Assembly (NCBI GenBank): GCA_964464815.1
Contig: CAYXHF010000008.1
Location: forward strand, 1 to 64,000
Length of the DNA: 64,000 nt
Direction: 5' to 3'
Source: UBA11524 sp964464815
GTDB taxonomy: Bacteria; Bacillota; Clostridia; Christensenellales; Aristaeellaceae
Shown piece after piece: positions 15,772-25,367 of the stretch. Numbering within the stretch: position 1 is the first letter of the stretch; every line of letters starts with the position of its first letter. Below the pieces are notes generated by a model. The model saw nothing but the letters and a program-made list of their open reading frames with translations. It was not told the DNA's origin and searched no databases. Both the position numbers and the translations under genes were made by a program.

Positions 15772-16436
15772 GGCTGCATCATCACCGCCGGGTTGACGCT
15801 CTTGCCGTCCTGGCGCACCTCAAAGACGCACGGCTTGCCGTCCAGCAGCGTCCCCAGCGTGTCTCCGGCATGCACCGCGTCACCCGTGCGCACGTGTACC
15901 TGCGCCAGATTGCCGTAGAGGCAGCTCAGGCCGTCGCTGCTGAGTACCTGCACCAGCCGTTCCTCGTCGTTGCCGTGATAAACGCCAATCACCTCACCCG
16001 CTGCGGCAGCCGTGACCTCCTCCACCTCCGTGTCCCAGGAGATGAACGGCTCTGCCTCCGACCAGGCATGCACAACCTCCTCCGCCGTAACGGGCATGGA
16101 CAGGCGCGTAGACGTCTCCCCAAAGACAAGCGCCGCCTCCGGGAAAATGGCGCTGACGAACGACAGCTTGCCCAAATCCTCACCGAGCAGGGAGTCATCC
16201 GTCGCCGCCGTCATGACAGCCTTGACGCCTTCCTGCAGCTGCGGAATCGCGCCCGTGCGCAACGCTACAGCACTGAGCATAAGCGCCGATGCCACCGCAA
16301 GATTAGGTAGCAAGCGCTCCTGCCAGCGCTTTTTGGGCGTTTCAATCCATTCCATTTCCGGCGCCGCCTGACTGCTTCGGCGAATTTCCACACGGCGCGG
16401 GCGTACCCGCAGTTCGGTTTGCTTCGTTTCATTCAT
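15768..16436 (-). CDS. spoIVFA: SpoIVFA-like membrane protein with degenerate M23 domain
   Basis: A 222-residue protein with a basic cytoplasmic N-terminus, a membrane segment (LAVASALMLSAVALRTG, about residues 46-62) and a C-terminal LytM/M23-type fold (GEVIGVYHGNDEERLVQVL, VHAGDTLGTLLDGKPCVFEVRQDG). The zinc ligands of active M23 enzymes (HxxxD and HxH) are absent. SpoIVFA of Bacillus has the same build and holds SpoIVFB inactive until a signal arrives. The overlap with the M50 gene confirms the pair. A candidate sigma-E promoter lies upstream. Confidence 0.8.
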   Translation of the reverse strand: MNETKQTELRVRPRRVEIRRSSQAAPEMEWIETPKKRWQERLLPNLAVASALMLSAVALRTGAIPQLQEGVKAVMTAATDDSLLGEDLGKLSFVSAIFPEAALVFGETSTRLSMPVTAEEVVHAWSEAEPFISWDTEVEEVTAAAAGEVIGVYHGNDEERLVQVLSSDGLSCLYGNLAQVHVRTGDAVHAGDTLGTLLDGKPCVFEVRQDGKSVNPAVMMQP

Positions 16437-16488
16437 ACATAAAAGCCCTGCCTTTCCAGCTGAATGTATGCCGGGAAAGACAGGGCTA
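16437..16488 (-). terminator. Terminator of the long mutS-mutL operon
   Basis: AGCCCTG-type stem arms (16442-16457 with 16473-16487) form a strong hairpin followed by UUUUAU on the minus strand, between ynbB and spoIVFA. Confidence 0.65.
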
Positions 16489-16491
16489 TGC
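16463..16491 (-). promoter_or_regulatory. spoIVFA: Candidate sigma-E promoter of spoIVFA
   Basis: A -10-like CATACATT (16463-16470) lies 14 bp from GCATAGC (16485-16491). The -10 fits the sigma-E CATACAnT consensus well, but the -35 fits only in part. It overlaps the upstream operon's terminator hairpin. Confidence 0.4.
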
Positions 16492-16507
16492 GCTATTTAA
16501 TTTGTAA

Positions 16508-17758
16508 TTACCCGATGGTCAGCGCGCCTTGCTGTACCATGCGTTCCAGCGCCATTTGCAACGCAATGCGGCCATGCACATAGGTCAGGCCACCCTGCAT
16601 GTAGGCAGTGAAGGGCTCGCGCATGGGCGCATCCGCAGACAGCTCAATGGACGCACCGGAGACAAACGTGCCCGCCGCCATGACAACCGGATCGTTGTAG
16701 CCGGGCATGTCCCACGGCTCGGGCAACGCCATGGAGTCAATGGGCGATGCCATCTGGATGCCCTGACAGAACGCCACAAGGCGCTCCGGCGTGCGCATCT
16801 GAATCGCCTGAATGATGTCGGCGCGCGGCTCAGTGCCAGCGGGCGTGGTGGTCATGCCCAGAATTTCAAACACACGCGCGGCCAGGCACGCCGTCTTGAT
16901 GGCCTGTGCCACCGTGTGCGGCGCCATGAACAGGCCCTGATAGAAGGGCTGATAGCTGGCGGCATACGAGCCGACCTCCAGGCCAATGCCCGGCGCGGTC
17001 AGGCGGTAGGAAATGCGCTCAATCGCATCCTTCCGGCCCACCACATAGCCACCCGTGGGTGCCAGGCCGCCACCGGGATTCTTAATCAGACTGCCCACAC
17101 AGACATCCGCGCCATAATGGCTCGGCTCTTTTTCGCAGACGAATTCGCCATAGCAGTTGTCCACCATCAGGCGCACGCCCGGATGCTTCTGATGCAGCAT
17201 GTCACTCAGCGCCGCAAATTCCTCTGGCATCAGGGACGGACGCCAGTCATAGCCACGGCTGCGCTGGGCAATGACAAGCGTGGTGTTGGGCGTGATAGCC
17301 TTTTCCACCGCATCCAGATCAATCTTGCCATCGCGCAGGGAAACCGCCTCAAAGCTCACGCCCATTTCGCGCAGGGAGCCAATCGGCGCTTCGCCTTCGC
17401 CCCAGCCGATGATGTTTTCCAGCGTGTCGTAGGGCATGCCCGTGGCCGACACAATGTGGTCGCCCGGCAGCACCAGACCGAACAGGCACAGGCTGATGGC
17501 ATGCGTACCGCTGGCAATCTGCGGACGGACAATGGCCGCCTCCGTGCCAAACAGCTCCGCATAAATCTTTTCCAGCGTGTCGCGGCCCACATCGTCATAG
17601 CCGTATCCCGTCGTCGGCGCAAAATGGCGATACGCCACCTGATGCTCACGGAAGGTATCCAGCACGCGGCGCGTACCGATTTCCTCAATCTTCTCGATTC
17701 GCTCAAACTGCTCCGTCAGGTCGCTCTCGGCCTGACGAATCAACTGCTCAATCGTCAT
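16508..17758 (-). CDS. ynbB: YnbB-like PLP protein (methionine gamma-lyase family)
   Basis: A 416-residue PLP-dependent protein of the family once called aluminum resistance proteins. RPQIASGTHAISLCLFG, YGYDDVGRDTLEKIYAELFG and CVGSLIKNPGGGLAPTGGYVVG (Schiff-base lysine region) are diagnostic. The physiological substrate is unsettled. In Firmicutes it commonly sits beside miaA, often with hfq between; no hfq is seen here. The ATG at 17758 follows AAGGAGA, and the gene overlaps the end of miaA by 11 bp. It is the last gene of a nine-gene operon. Confidence 0.9.
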   Translation of the reverse strand: MTIEQLIRQAESDLTEQFERIEKIEEIGTRRVLDTFREHQVAYRHFAPTTGYGYDDVGRDTLEKIYAELFGTEAAIVRPQIASGTHAISLCLFGLVLPGDHIVSATGMPYDTLENIIGWGEGEAPIGSLREMGVSFEAVSLRDGKIDLDAVEKAITPNTTLVIAQRSRGYDWRPSLMPEEFAALSDMLHQKHPGVRLMVDNCYGEFVCEKEPSHYGADVCVGSLIKNPGGGLAPTGGYVVGRKDAIERISYRLTAPGIGLEVGSYAASYQPFYQGLFMAPHTVAQAIKTACLAARVFEILGMTTTPAGTEPRADIIQAIQMRTPERLVAFCQGIQMASPIDSMALPEPWDMPGYNDPVVMAAGTFVSGASIELSADAPMREPFTAYMQGGLTYVHGRIALQMALERMVQQGALTIG

Positions 17759-18686
17759 GTTCTGTTTCTCCTTGTAGATAATATGCTTCCAGCTGCGCAT
17801 AGGCATCGGGTGACAGCGCGTCCACCCAGCACACGTTTTCCTCCCTACGCATCCAGGTTAATTGGCGTTTGGCGTAGTGGCGCGTGTTCAGCTTGAGCGC
17901 ATACACGGCCTCCTCCAGCGTGCATTGCCCCTGACAATAGGGAATCAGCTCCTTGTAGCCAATGGCCTTCATCGCCTTTGCGTCCGCAGGAATGCCGCCG
18001 GACAGCAGGTGCGCCACCTCCTGCGCCAGGCCCTGCGCCATCATGTCGTCCACGCGCTGTTCAATGCGCTGATAGAGGATTGCCCTGTCCATCGTCAGCG
18101 ACGCCACACGGTAGGAAAATCGGCTTTCCTCCTGAATCTGCTCCTGCTGGGAGAAGGGCCGGCCCGTCAGCTGATAGACCTCCAGCGCACGAATCACGCG
18201 CCGCACATCGTTGACGTGCAATCGCTCCGCCGTCTTGGCATCCACCTGACGCAAGCGCTCATGCAGCACTTCCCTGCCGCCTTCCCGGTCGGCAATTTCC
18301 TGTAATTCGGCGCGGAGCTGCTCATCCGCAGCCGCCTCGCCCATCGACATCTTCTGGCGGAGCGCCCGCAGATAAAGTCCCGTACCGCCAACCAGCAAAG
18401 CCCGGTGGCCACGGGCATGAATGTCCGCAATGCACGCCTCCGCCATTTCCTGATACCGCGCCACGGAGAAATCCTCCGTCGGGTTGGCAACATCAATCAT
18501 GTGATGGACGGCTTGCGCCTTTTCCGCTTCGGTCGGCTTGGCCGTGCCAATGTCCATGCCGCGATAGAGCTGCATCGAATCCATGCAGACGATTTCGCAG
18601 TCATGCGCCTTGGCCAGGCGGAGGGAAAGGCTTGTTTTGCCGCTGGCTGTCGGGCCAGTCAGCACCCAACAAATCTTCTTATCCAT
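17748..18686 (-). CDS. miaA: tRNA dimethylallyltransferase
   Basis: MiaA adds the isopentenyl group to A37 of tRNAs that read UNN codons; MiaB, encoded upstream in the same operon, then adds the methylthio group. The 312-residue protein shows LTGPTASGKTSLSLRLA (P-loop), MDSMQLYRGMDIGTAKP, LVGGTGLYLRAL and NTRHYAKRQLTWMRRE. The ATG at 18686 has GAGGTGG upstream. The gene begins 15 bp after the mutL stop. Confidence 0.95.
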   Translation of the reverse strand: MDKKICWVLTGPTASGKTSLSLRLAKAHDCEIVCMDSMQLYRGMDIGTAKPTEAEKAQAVHHMIDVANPTEDFSVARYQEMAEACIADIHARGHRALLVGGTGLYLRALRQKMSMGEAAADEQLRAELQEIADREGGREVLHERLRQVDAKTAERLHVNDVRRVIRALEVYQLTGRPFSQQEQIQEESRFSYRVASLTMDRAILYQRIEQRVDDMMAQGLAQEVAHLLSGGIPADAKAMKAIGYKELIPYCQGQCTLEEAVYALKLNTRHYAKRQLTWMRREENVCWVDALSPDAYAQLEAYYLQGETEHDD

Positions 18687-18700
18687 TTGTCCTGACCACC

Positions 18701-20800
18701 TCACTGCATTCGCCGGAATCGGCGGTCAATATCCAGCTTGTTCAGCGCCACGACAAGTGGCGTTCCGCGCGGACTGGCCGGAATCACGTGGCGATCAACC
18801 ACGCGGCTGACCAGCTCGGCAATATCGCCCTCATTCAGCTTGTCGCCCTGTCGGACACTGCGCTTGCAGGCCAGCGCCAGAATCGCCGCACGCCGCTTTT
18901 CCAGCGACACGACGCCGCGCTCTCCCTCCAGCTGGTCAATAATATCCCGCAGCAGTCCGGCCGCTTGCGGTTGCCCCAAAATCATGGGAATGGAGCGAAT
19001 CGACACTTCGTTTTCACCAAACGGCTCGACCACCAGTCCAATGGCCTCCAATTCCGCCTGATGCTCCGCTAGAAGCTGCTGCTCCCGACGCGTCAGCGAA
19101 ACAATCAGCGGCACAAGCATTTCCTGCCCGCAGCGCTGCTGATCCAGCGCCTTCATCATGCGGTCGAAGAGCATGCGCTCATGCACCGCCTGCTGGTCAA
19201 CCATCAGCAGCGATTGCTGATATTCCACCAGAATATAGCTGTCAAAAAGCGTGCCGATAATGCGCATCGGAATGCGCGTCTCCTCGGGCATCATGCGCTG
19301 CTGCACCGGCGCCGGCATCGGCTTTTCCGCCGGGCTGGGCTTTTTCGGTGCGGTCGTTTGGGCTTGTGCCACTGGCATCGGTTGCACCGCAGGCATCGGC
19401 TTCACCACTGGCGACGGTTGCACCGCAGGCATCGGCTTCACCACTGGCGACGATTGCACCGCAGGCATCGGCTTCGCCACTGGCGACGGTTGCACCGCAG
19501 GCATCGGCTTTGCCATCGGCACGGTGCGCATCTGCGTGGCGGCCGCAGGGCTGTGCATTTCCAGCTTCGGCAGCTGCTCCCGCACAGGCATGGCTGTCGC
19601 GCTTTCCTTTTGCACGACGGGTGTGTTCTGCTGCACCGCGTCTGTGCGGACGAGAGGCTGTTTGGGCGGCACAAGCGGCTTGGACGCTTCCTGCGCGACG
19701 CTTTCGCTCGTCTCCGGACGCGGCGCAACCGCCTGCTTGACGACCGTCACCGGTGCGGCGACCGGCATTTGCGGCGTCAGACGCATCACCTCGGGCTGCT
19801 CCACCGCCGCTTCGTCACGCAGGGCGTCGGCTACGATGTTCTCCACCGCCTCAGCCACTGCCGCTTCGTTTTGGAAGCGCACCTCCAGCTTGTTGGGATG
19901 CACGTTCACATCCACGGTGTCATAGGGCATCGTCAGATGCAGCACGCACGTCGGGTATTTGCCATTCAGCACGCGCTCGCGGCATGCCGCCTCCACCGCT
20001 GCGGACAAAATACCCGACTTCATGAAGCGGCCATTGATGAAGAAGGACTGATGGTTCCGGCTGCCGCGTCCGCTATCGCCGACGCCCACAAAGCCCTTCA
20101 GAACAAGGCCGTTTTGGTGGCCGTTGACTTCCCGCATGGATTGCAGCATTTCCCGGCCATAGATGCTGAACACCGCCGAGGATAATTTGCCATCACCCGC
20201 GGAATGATACAGCGTTTTTCCCTGACTGACATAGCGGAAGGACACATCCGGGCGCGACAAAATCAGCCGCATCATCAAATCAGACACGTAGCCCGCTTCT
20301 GTCACCGGCTTTTTAAGGAATTTGAGGCGCACCGGCGTGTTGAAGAACAAATTCCGCACCACAAACGTCGTGCCCTCCGGACAGGCGGCCTCCTCAATGG
20401 ATTCCATGACGCCGCCGTTGTTCTGCACCTTCAGACCGCTGATGTCGTTTTTTGTGCGCGTGGTACACGTCACATGCGCCACCGCAGCAATGGAGGCCAG
20501 CGCCTCACCACGGAATCCAAGTGTCGCAATGCTGAACAGGTCATCCGTGCGGCGAATTTTGCTGGTTGCATGGCGCTCAAAGGCCATGCGGATATCCTCC
20601 GCGCGAATGCCACTGCCGTTGTCGGTCACGCGGAAGTAGCTAATGCCACCATCGCGGATTTCCACGGTCACGGCCGTTGCGCCTGCGTCCAGGCTGTTTT
20701 CCACCAATTCCTTGATGGCCGCCGATGGGCGCTCCACCACTTCGCCTGCCGCAATTTTGCCGATGACCTCATCGGACAGCAGGGCAATTTTTCCCGCCAT
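18701..20800 (-). CDS. mutL: DNA mismatch repair protein MutL with altered endonuclease motifs
   Basis: A 699-residue MutL. The GHKL ATPase domain is intact: IAAGEVVERPSAAIKELVENSLDAG, VTDNGSGI, FERHATSKI and GFRGEALASIAAV. Residues of about 350-500 form a long linker with a Pro-Met-Ala repeat. The C-terminal dimerisation domain is present, but the endonuclease site is changed: the DQHAxxE motif reads DQQAVHE (19163-19198) and the zinc-binding CPHGRP motif reads SPRGTP (18757-18774). This suggests loss of nicking activity, which most Firmicutes MutL proteins have. The start follows AAAGGAGA. Confidence 0.94.
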   Translation of the reverse strand: MAGKIALLSDEVIGKIAAGEVVERPSAAIKELVENSLDAGATAVTVEIRDGGISYFRVTDNGSGIRAEDIRMAFERHATSKIRRTDDLFSIATLGFRGEALASIAAVAHVTCTTRTKNDISGLKVQNNGGVMESIEEAACPEGTTFVVRNLFFNTPVRLKFLKKPVTEAGYVSDLMMRLILSRPDVSFRYVSQGKTLYHSAGDGKLSSAVFSIYGREMLQSMREVNGHQNGLVLKGFVGVGDSGRGSRNHQSFFINGRFMKSGILSAAVEAACRERVLNGKYPTCVLHLTMPYDTVDVNVHPNKLEVRFQNEAAVAEAVENIVADALRDEAAVEQPEVMRLTPQMPVAAPVTVVKQAVAPRPETSESVAQEASKPLVPPKQPLVRTDAVQQNTPVVQKESATAMPVREQLPKLEMHSPAAATQMRTVPMAKPMPAVQPSPVAKPMPAVQSSPVVKPMPAVQPSPVVKPMPAVQPMPVAQAQTTAPKKPSPAEKPMPAPVQQRMMPEETRIPMRIIGTLFDSYILVEYQQSLLMVDQQAVHERMLFDRMMKALDQQRCGQEMLVPLIVSLTRREQQLLAEHQAELEAIGLVVEPFGENEVSIRSIPMILGQPQAAGLLRDIIDQLEGERGVVSLEKRRAAILALACKRSVRQGDKLNEGDIAELVSRVVDRHVIPASPRGTPLVVALNKLDIDRRFRRMQ

Positions 20801-20846
20801 GCGTTCTCCTTTCCGGCGCATTTGCGTGCGCCGTTGTTTCTGCTTA

Positions 20847-23453
20847 TTATAGCTTCCTGGCCTTTTCGCGCAATAGGAATAGCTTGTTGATGGCATCCAT
20901 CGGTGTCAGCGCCATCACGTCAATGGTCTGTAGCTCGTTGATGATTTCCGTCTGGCGATAGTCAAACAGATTCACCTGCTCATCCGCGCGTTTGGGTTCG
21001 TCGGAGAGGATGTTCTGACCAATGCCGTGCTGGTTGATGTCGCTGACCTCCAGGCGCGCCTGAATCTCATGCGCACGCACCAGCACCGGATGTGGCACAC
21101 CCGCCAGACGCGCCACATGGATGCCGAAGGACTTGTCCGCGCCACCGCGAATGATTTTGCGCAGGAAAATGACGTCCTCGCCGTGCTCCTTGACGGAGAT
21201 GCAGTAGTTCTGCACGCCCTCGATGTGGCCTTCCAGCTCAGACAGCTCATGATAATGCGTCGCAAACAGCGTTTTCGCGCCCGACTTTTTCTTGTCGCAG
21301 AGGTATTCCACCACCGCCCAGGCAATCGCCAGACCGTCAAATGTGCTTGTGCCGCGGCCAATTTCGTCCAGAATCACCAGCGACTTCGCCGTGGCGTTGC
21401 GCAGGATGTAGGCCGTTTCGCTCATTTCCACCATGAAGGTCGATTGACCGCTGGCCAGGTCATCCGATGCGCCCACGCGCGTGAAAATGCGATCCGTCAC
21501 CGGAATTTTCGCCTCTCGCGCCGGAACGAACGAGCCGATATGCGCCATCAGCGTAATCAGCGCCACCTGACGCATGTAGGTGCTCTTACCGGCCATGTTC
21601 GGGCCGGTGATGATGCACATGCGGCAGTCATCCGCATTCATGTGCGTATCGTTGGGCACGAAGCCACCTTCGCTCATCGTCTGCTCAACCACCGGATGGC
21701 GGCCTTCCACGATTTCCAGCGTACCGTCCTGCGTCATTTCCGGACGGATGTAGTGGTATTCAATGGCACTCTTTGCCAGAGACAGCAGGGCGTCCAGCGT
21801 CTTGAGCGCCATGGCCGTCTTCTGGATGCGCACAATCTCCTCCGCGATGCGTTCGCGCACCTCGGTGAACAGCTGCAATTCCAGACGTGTGGACTGCTCC
21901 TGCGCGCCGACAATCTTCTGCTCAATTTCCTTCAGCTCCGACGTCATGTAGCGTTCGCAGTTCGCCAGCGTCTGCTTGCGGATGTAGCGCGCCGGAACCA
22001 TCTCATAATACGACTTGCTGACTTCAATATAATAGCCAAACACGCGGTTATACTGAATGCGCAAATTGCGGATGCCGGTTTCCTCGCGTTCCTTCTGCTC
22101 CAATTCCAGAATCCATTGCTTGCCGCTGGTGGAGGCCGCGCGATACTCATCGAGCATCTGCGAATACCCATCGCGGATGATGCCACCCTCGGTAATCAGA
22201 ATCGGCGCATCGGGATGAATGGCCCGCGTCAGCAGCTCCGTCAATTCCGGCAGCATGTCCAGCGAATCGCGAACCTCCTGCACAGCCTGACTTTGCGCAC
22301 CCTTGAGCAAATCGCGGATTTTCGGCACCTTTTGCAGCGATGCACACAGCGACAGACAGTCGCGGGCATTCATGGACTTGTACGCCACCTTGGACAGCAA
22401 GCGTTCGATGTCGTACACGCCCTGCAATTCCTCCGATAGCGTCATCGTCAGGACATGCTCCTGTGCGAATTCGCCCACCGCATCCAGACGCCGGGAAATC
22501 TTCTGCTCATCCACCAGCGGCTGTTCAATCCACGTGCGCAGCAGGCGGCCGCCCATGGCGGTGCTGGTTTTGTCCAGCAGCCAGAGCAGACTGCCCTTCC
22601 GGCTACGGCCACGGATGGATTCGGTCAATTCCAGATTCCGGCGCGTATTGCGATCCAGCAGCATCGTTTCGTTGCCCTGATAAATGCGCAGGGTCGTCAT
22701 ATGCTCCAACGCGTTTTTCTGCGTCTCCGACAGATAGCGCATCAGCGCCCCTGCGGCGCACGCACCGGCCTTGTACTCATCGCTCAGTCCCAGCGGGGAA
22801 AGGTCATTGAGCGCAAAATGCTTGCACAGCGCCTCCGTCGCATTGGCCATCTGGAACCATGCCGACGGCTGCTCAGAGGCATTGGGCATCTCCCGATGCA
22901 TGCACGCACGCAGCTTCACCTGATCGTTGCAGATGATTTCCATGGGTGAAATGCGTGCTGTCTCATCCAGCAGGGTGTTTTCCGGCTGCACAATTTCATG
23001 CACATAGAATTCGCCCGTGGAGACATCCGCAAAGGCCAGCCCTGCGCGATCCGCCACAAAGCAGATGCTCAGCAGGAAGTTGTTTGCCTTTTCATCCAGC
23101 ATGCTCTGCTCAATGACCGTGCCGGGCGTAATGATGCGCGTGACAGCACGCTTGACAAGCCCCTTGGCCAGCGCGGGATCCTCCACCTGCTCGCAGATGG
23201 CGACCTTGTAGCCGCGCTCAATCAGCTTCTCCACATAGGTATCCACCGCATGATACGGTACGCCGCACATCGGCGCTCTCTCCGACAGACCGCAGTCCTT
23301 CCCTGTCAGCGTCAGCTCCAATTCACGTGAAGCTGTTTTCGCATCGTCGAAGAACATCTCGTAAAAGTCACCCAAGCGGAAGAAAAGGATACAGTCCTTA
23401 TATTCTGCCTTTGTGTCGAGGTATTGCTGCATCATCGGCGTGACGCTCGCCAT
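20847..23453 (-). CDS. mutS: DNA mismatch repair protein MutS
   Basis: An 868-residue mismatch-recognition ATPase. The N-terminal mismatch-binding motif is seen in LFFRLGDFYEMFFDDA, the Walker A region in ITGPNMAGKSTYMRQVALI, the Walker B in LVILDEIGRGTSTFDGLAIAWA, and the family signature in TLFATHYHELSELE. The length is normal. The start at 23453 (MASVTP) has only a weak GGGGA ribosome binding site. It lies 46 bp upstream of mutL in the same operon. Confidence 0.96.
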   Translation of the reverse strand: MASVTPMMQQYLDTKAEYKDCILFFRLGDFYEMFFDDAKTASRELELTLTGKDCGLSERAPMCGVPYHAVDTYVEKLIERGYKVAICEQVEDPALAKGLVKRAVTRIITPGTVIEQSMLDEKANNFLLSICFVADRAGLAFADVSTGEFYVHEIVQPENTLLDETARISPMEIICNDQVKLRACMHREMPNASEQPSAWFQMANATEALCKHFALNDLSPLGLSDEYKAGACAAGALMRYLSETQKNALEHMTTLRIYQGNETMLLDRNTRRNLELTESIRGRSRKGSLLWLLDKTSTAMGGRLLRTWIEQPLVDEQKISRRLDAVGEFAQEHVLTMTLSEELQGVYDIERLLSKVAYKSMNARDCLSLCASLQKVPKIRDLLKGAQSQAVQEVRDSLDMLPELTELLTRAIHPDAPILITEGGIIRDGYSQMLDEYRAASTSGKQWILELEQKEREETGIRNLRIQYNRVFGYYIEVSKSYYEMVPARYIRKQTLANCERYMTSELKEIEQKIVGAQEQSTRLELQLFTEVRERIAEEIVRIQKTAMALKTLDALLSLAKSAIEYHYIRPEMTQDGTLEIVEGRHPVVEQTMSEGGFVPNDTHMNADDCRMCIITGPNMAGKSTYMRQVALITLMAHIGSFVPAREAKIPVTDRIFTRVGASDDLASGQSTFMVEMSETAYILRNATAKSLVILDEIGRGTSTFDGLAIAWAVVEYLCDKKKSGAKTLFATHYHELSELEGHIEGVQNYCISVKEHGEDVIFLRKIIRGGADKSFGIHVARLAGVPHPVLVRAHEIQARLEVSDINQHGIGQNILSDEPKRADEQVNLFDYRQTEIINELQTIDVMALTPMDAINKLFLLREKARKL

Positions 23454-23524
23454 TGTGTGTTCCCCGCTTTCGTCTGATTTTTCTGCCCGCTTTATGTGGG
23501 CAGAAAGCGTGATTTCTGTTGATA

Positions 23525-23941
23525 TTAGTGGCTGCACCCACCGCAGCTGGCGCAGTTGCCCGTGCAGCCGCCGGATGCGTTGCCGCCCGCTTCGTCTTCC
23601 GTTTCGCCTGTTACGACCAGACGGAGGATGCGGTTGACATTGTCCATCATGTCCTGATACTTCTGCTGTGCCTGACGCATTTCATGAATCAGGGGGCATG
23701 CTTCCATCTGCTTCTGCACGTCCTCCAGCTCCTGTGCGGCATTGGCCAGCTCCTGCGGATCGACATCGGCCGAGCGCAGGCTCTTTTCCACCTCGCCACG
23801 CTTTTCCATGTAGGCGGCAATGGCCTTGGTGGCCTCCTCGTCCGTGGTGACCTGCTCTTCCAGGGTATGCATATGCTGATACACGTCGCTGTTCAGGATG
23901 GCCTCAGCCAGTGCCTGTGCGCGCTTCATAACTTCCTGCAT
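23525..23941 (-). CDS. YlbF/YmcA family regulator with cysteine-rich tail
   Basis: A 138-residue helical protein. The body (EAILNSDVYQHMHTLEEQV, MDNVNRILRLVV) is the YlbF/YmcA fold, and the tail CTGNCASCGGCSH holds four clustered cysteines. In Bacillus, YlbF and YmcA form a complex with YaaT (RicT) that carries iron-sulfur clusters and affects phosphorelay activity and RNA processing. The order miaB, this gene, mutS matches the place of ymcA in Bacillus, while the cysteine tail is like YlbF. A ricT gene is at 42438-43865. The ATG follows GGAAAGGAAC. Confidence 0.88.
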   Translation of the reverse strand: MQEVMKRAQALAEAILNSDVYQHMHTLEEQVTTDEEATKAIAAYMEKRGEVEKSLRSADVDPQELANAAQELEDVQKQMEACPLIHEMRQAQQKYQDMMDNVNRILRLVVTGETEDEAGGNASGGCTGNCASCGGCSH

Positions 23942-23966
23942 GTTGCTTGTTCCTTTCCGGGAGCGC

Positions 23967-25367
23967 TTACAGGCGTTCCCCCGTGAGCGTATTATTCTTC
24001 ATGCCGACAATCTTTACGCGGACAATTTCGCCCACGTCCGCCTGTGTACCCGGGAAGGTCACAGACAGGCCGTGCATGCCGTGGCCGGAAACCGCCTCAT
24101 CGCTGCGACGGCTCAGTCCTTCCACCAGCACCTCTTCCTCCATACCGATGAAGCGCTCCATCGCCTTCTTCTGGCACTCCTCCTGCACACGGAGCAATTC
24201 CTGAATGCGGCGCGAGGAGACCTCCTCCGGCACCTGATCAGGCATTTTGGCCGCGCCAGTACCCGTTCTGGGCGAATAGATGAAGGTGAACGCGGAGTCA
24301 TAGCCGACCTCGCGCACCAAAGACAGCGTATCCTGGAACTGCTCTTCCGTTTCACCAGGGAAGCCGACAATGATGTCCGTCGTCAAGCCAATGCCCGGCA
24401 CGGCCTCACGCAGGCGCTGCACGCGGTTCAGATACTGCTCCCGGTCATAGTGGCGGTTCATCCGGCGCAGGATTTCGCTGTTGCCATGCTGCACCGGCAG
24501 ATGGAACTGCGGCAGGATGTGCTTGGAATGCGCCATTACGTCAATCAGCTCATCCGACAAATCCTTGGGATGGCTGGTCATGAAGCGAATGCGCGGAATA
24601 TCCAGCGCATCCAATTCACGCAGCAGCTGGGCAAAGGTCACCGGCTGCTCCAGCGACTTGCCGTAGCTGTTGACATTTTGTCCCAGCAGCATGATTTCCT
24701 TCACACCGCTGTCGCGCAGCTCCCTGGCCTCCTGCAAAATGGCGCTCATTTCGCGCGAACGCTCCCGGCCGCGCACATACGGCACGATGCAGTACGTGCA
24801 GAAATTGTCGCACCCGTACATAATGGTGATGTAGGCCGCATCGTGGCGCAGACGCTGCACCGGCAGACCCTCGACAATCGTGTTTTTCTCCTCAATTTCC
24901 AGCACCGTCTGGTCGCGCTGCATCGCCTGATACAGCAATTCCGGCAGACGGTAGAGGTTGGCCGTACCAAATGCCAGATCGACAAAGCGATACTGCTTGA
25001 GGATTTTTTCGGCCATGCCCGGCTGTTGAATCATGCATCCGCACACGCCAATCATCAGGCGCGGATTCTTCTTGCGCACTTCCTTGAGCCACGTCACGTT
25101 GCCCAGCGCACGGCGCTCGGCATTATCGCGCACGCAGCAGGTGTTGAACAGCACAAAGTCCGCCGATTCGCGGTCCTCGGCTTCTTCCATGCCCATTTCG
25201 CGCAGCATGCCGGAGAGGATTTCGCTGTCATGCGCGTTCATCTGGCAACCATACGTCACCACGTGATACGTTTTGGGAGCATTGGGCAGCGCCCGAATCT
25301 GGCGAATAAACTGCTTCTGCTCCTCCAGCTGTTCCTGTGTAATAATGACAGGCTTTCTGTCAGCCAT
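23967..25367 (-). CDS. miaB: tRNA-2-methylthio-N6-dimethylallyladenosine synthase
   Basis: A 466-residue radical SAM methylthiotransferase that modifies A37 after MiaA. The N-terminal UPF0004 domain binds one cluster through C in TYGCQMN, NTCCVRDNAERR and GVCGCMIQ. The radical SAM cluster motif is YGCDNFCTYCIVPYVRGRERS. A TRAM domain closes the protein (GEIVRVKIVGMKNNTLTGERL). The start ATG at 25367 follows AGGAGG and overlaps the rng stop by 8 bp. Confidence 0.96.
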   Translation of the reverse strand: MADRKPVIITQEQLEEQKQFIRQIRALPNAPKTYHVVTYGCQMNAHDSEILSGMLREMGMEEAEDRESADFVLFNTCCVRDNAERRALGNVTWLKEVRKKNPRLMIGVCGCMIQQPGMAEKILKQYRFVDLAFGTANLYRLPELLYQAMQRDQTVLEIEEKNTIVEGLPVQRLRHDAAYITIMYGCDNFCTYCIVPYVRGRERSREMSAILQEARELRDSGVKEIMLLGQNVNSYGKSLEQPVTFAQLLRELDALDIPRIRFMTSHPKDLSDELIDVMAHSKHILPQFHLPVQHGNSEILRRMNRHYDREQYLNRVQRLREAVPGIGLTTDIIVGFPGETEEQFQDTLSLVREVGYDSAFTFIYSPRTGTGAAKMPDQVPEEVSSRRIQELLRVQEECQKKAMERFIGMEEEVLVEGLSRRSDEAVSGHGMHGLSVTFPGTQADVGEIVRVKIVGMKNNTLTGERL

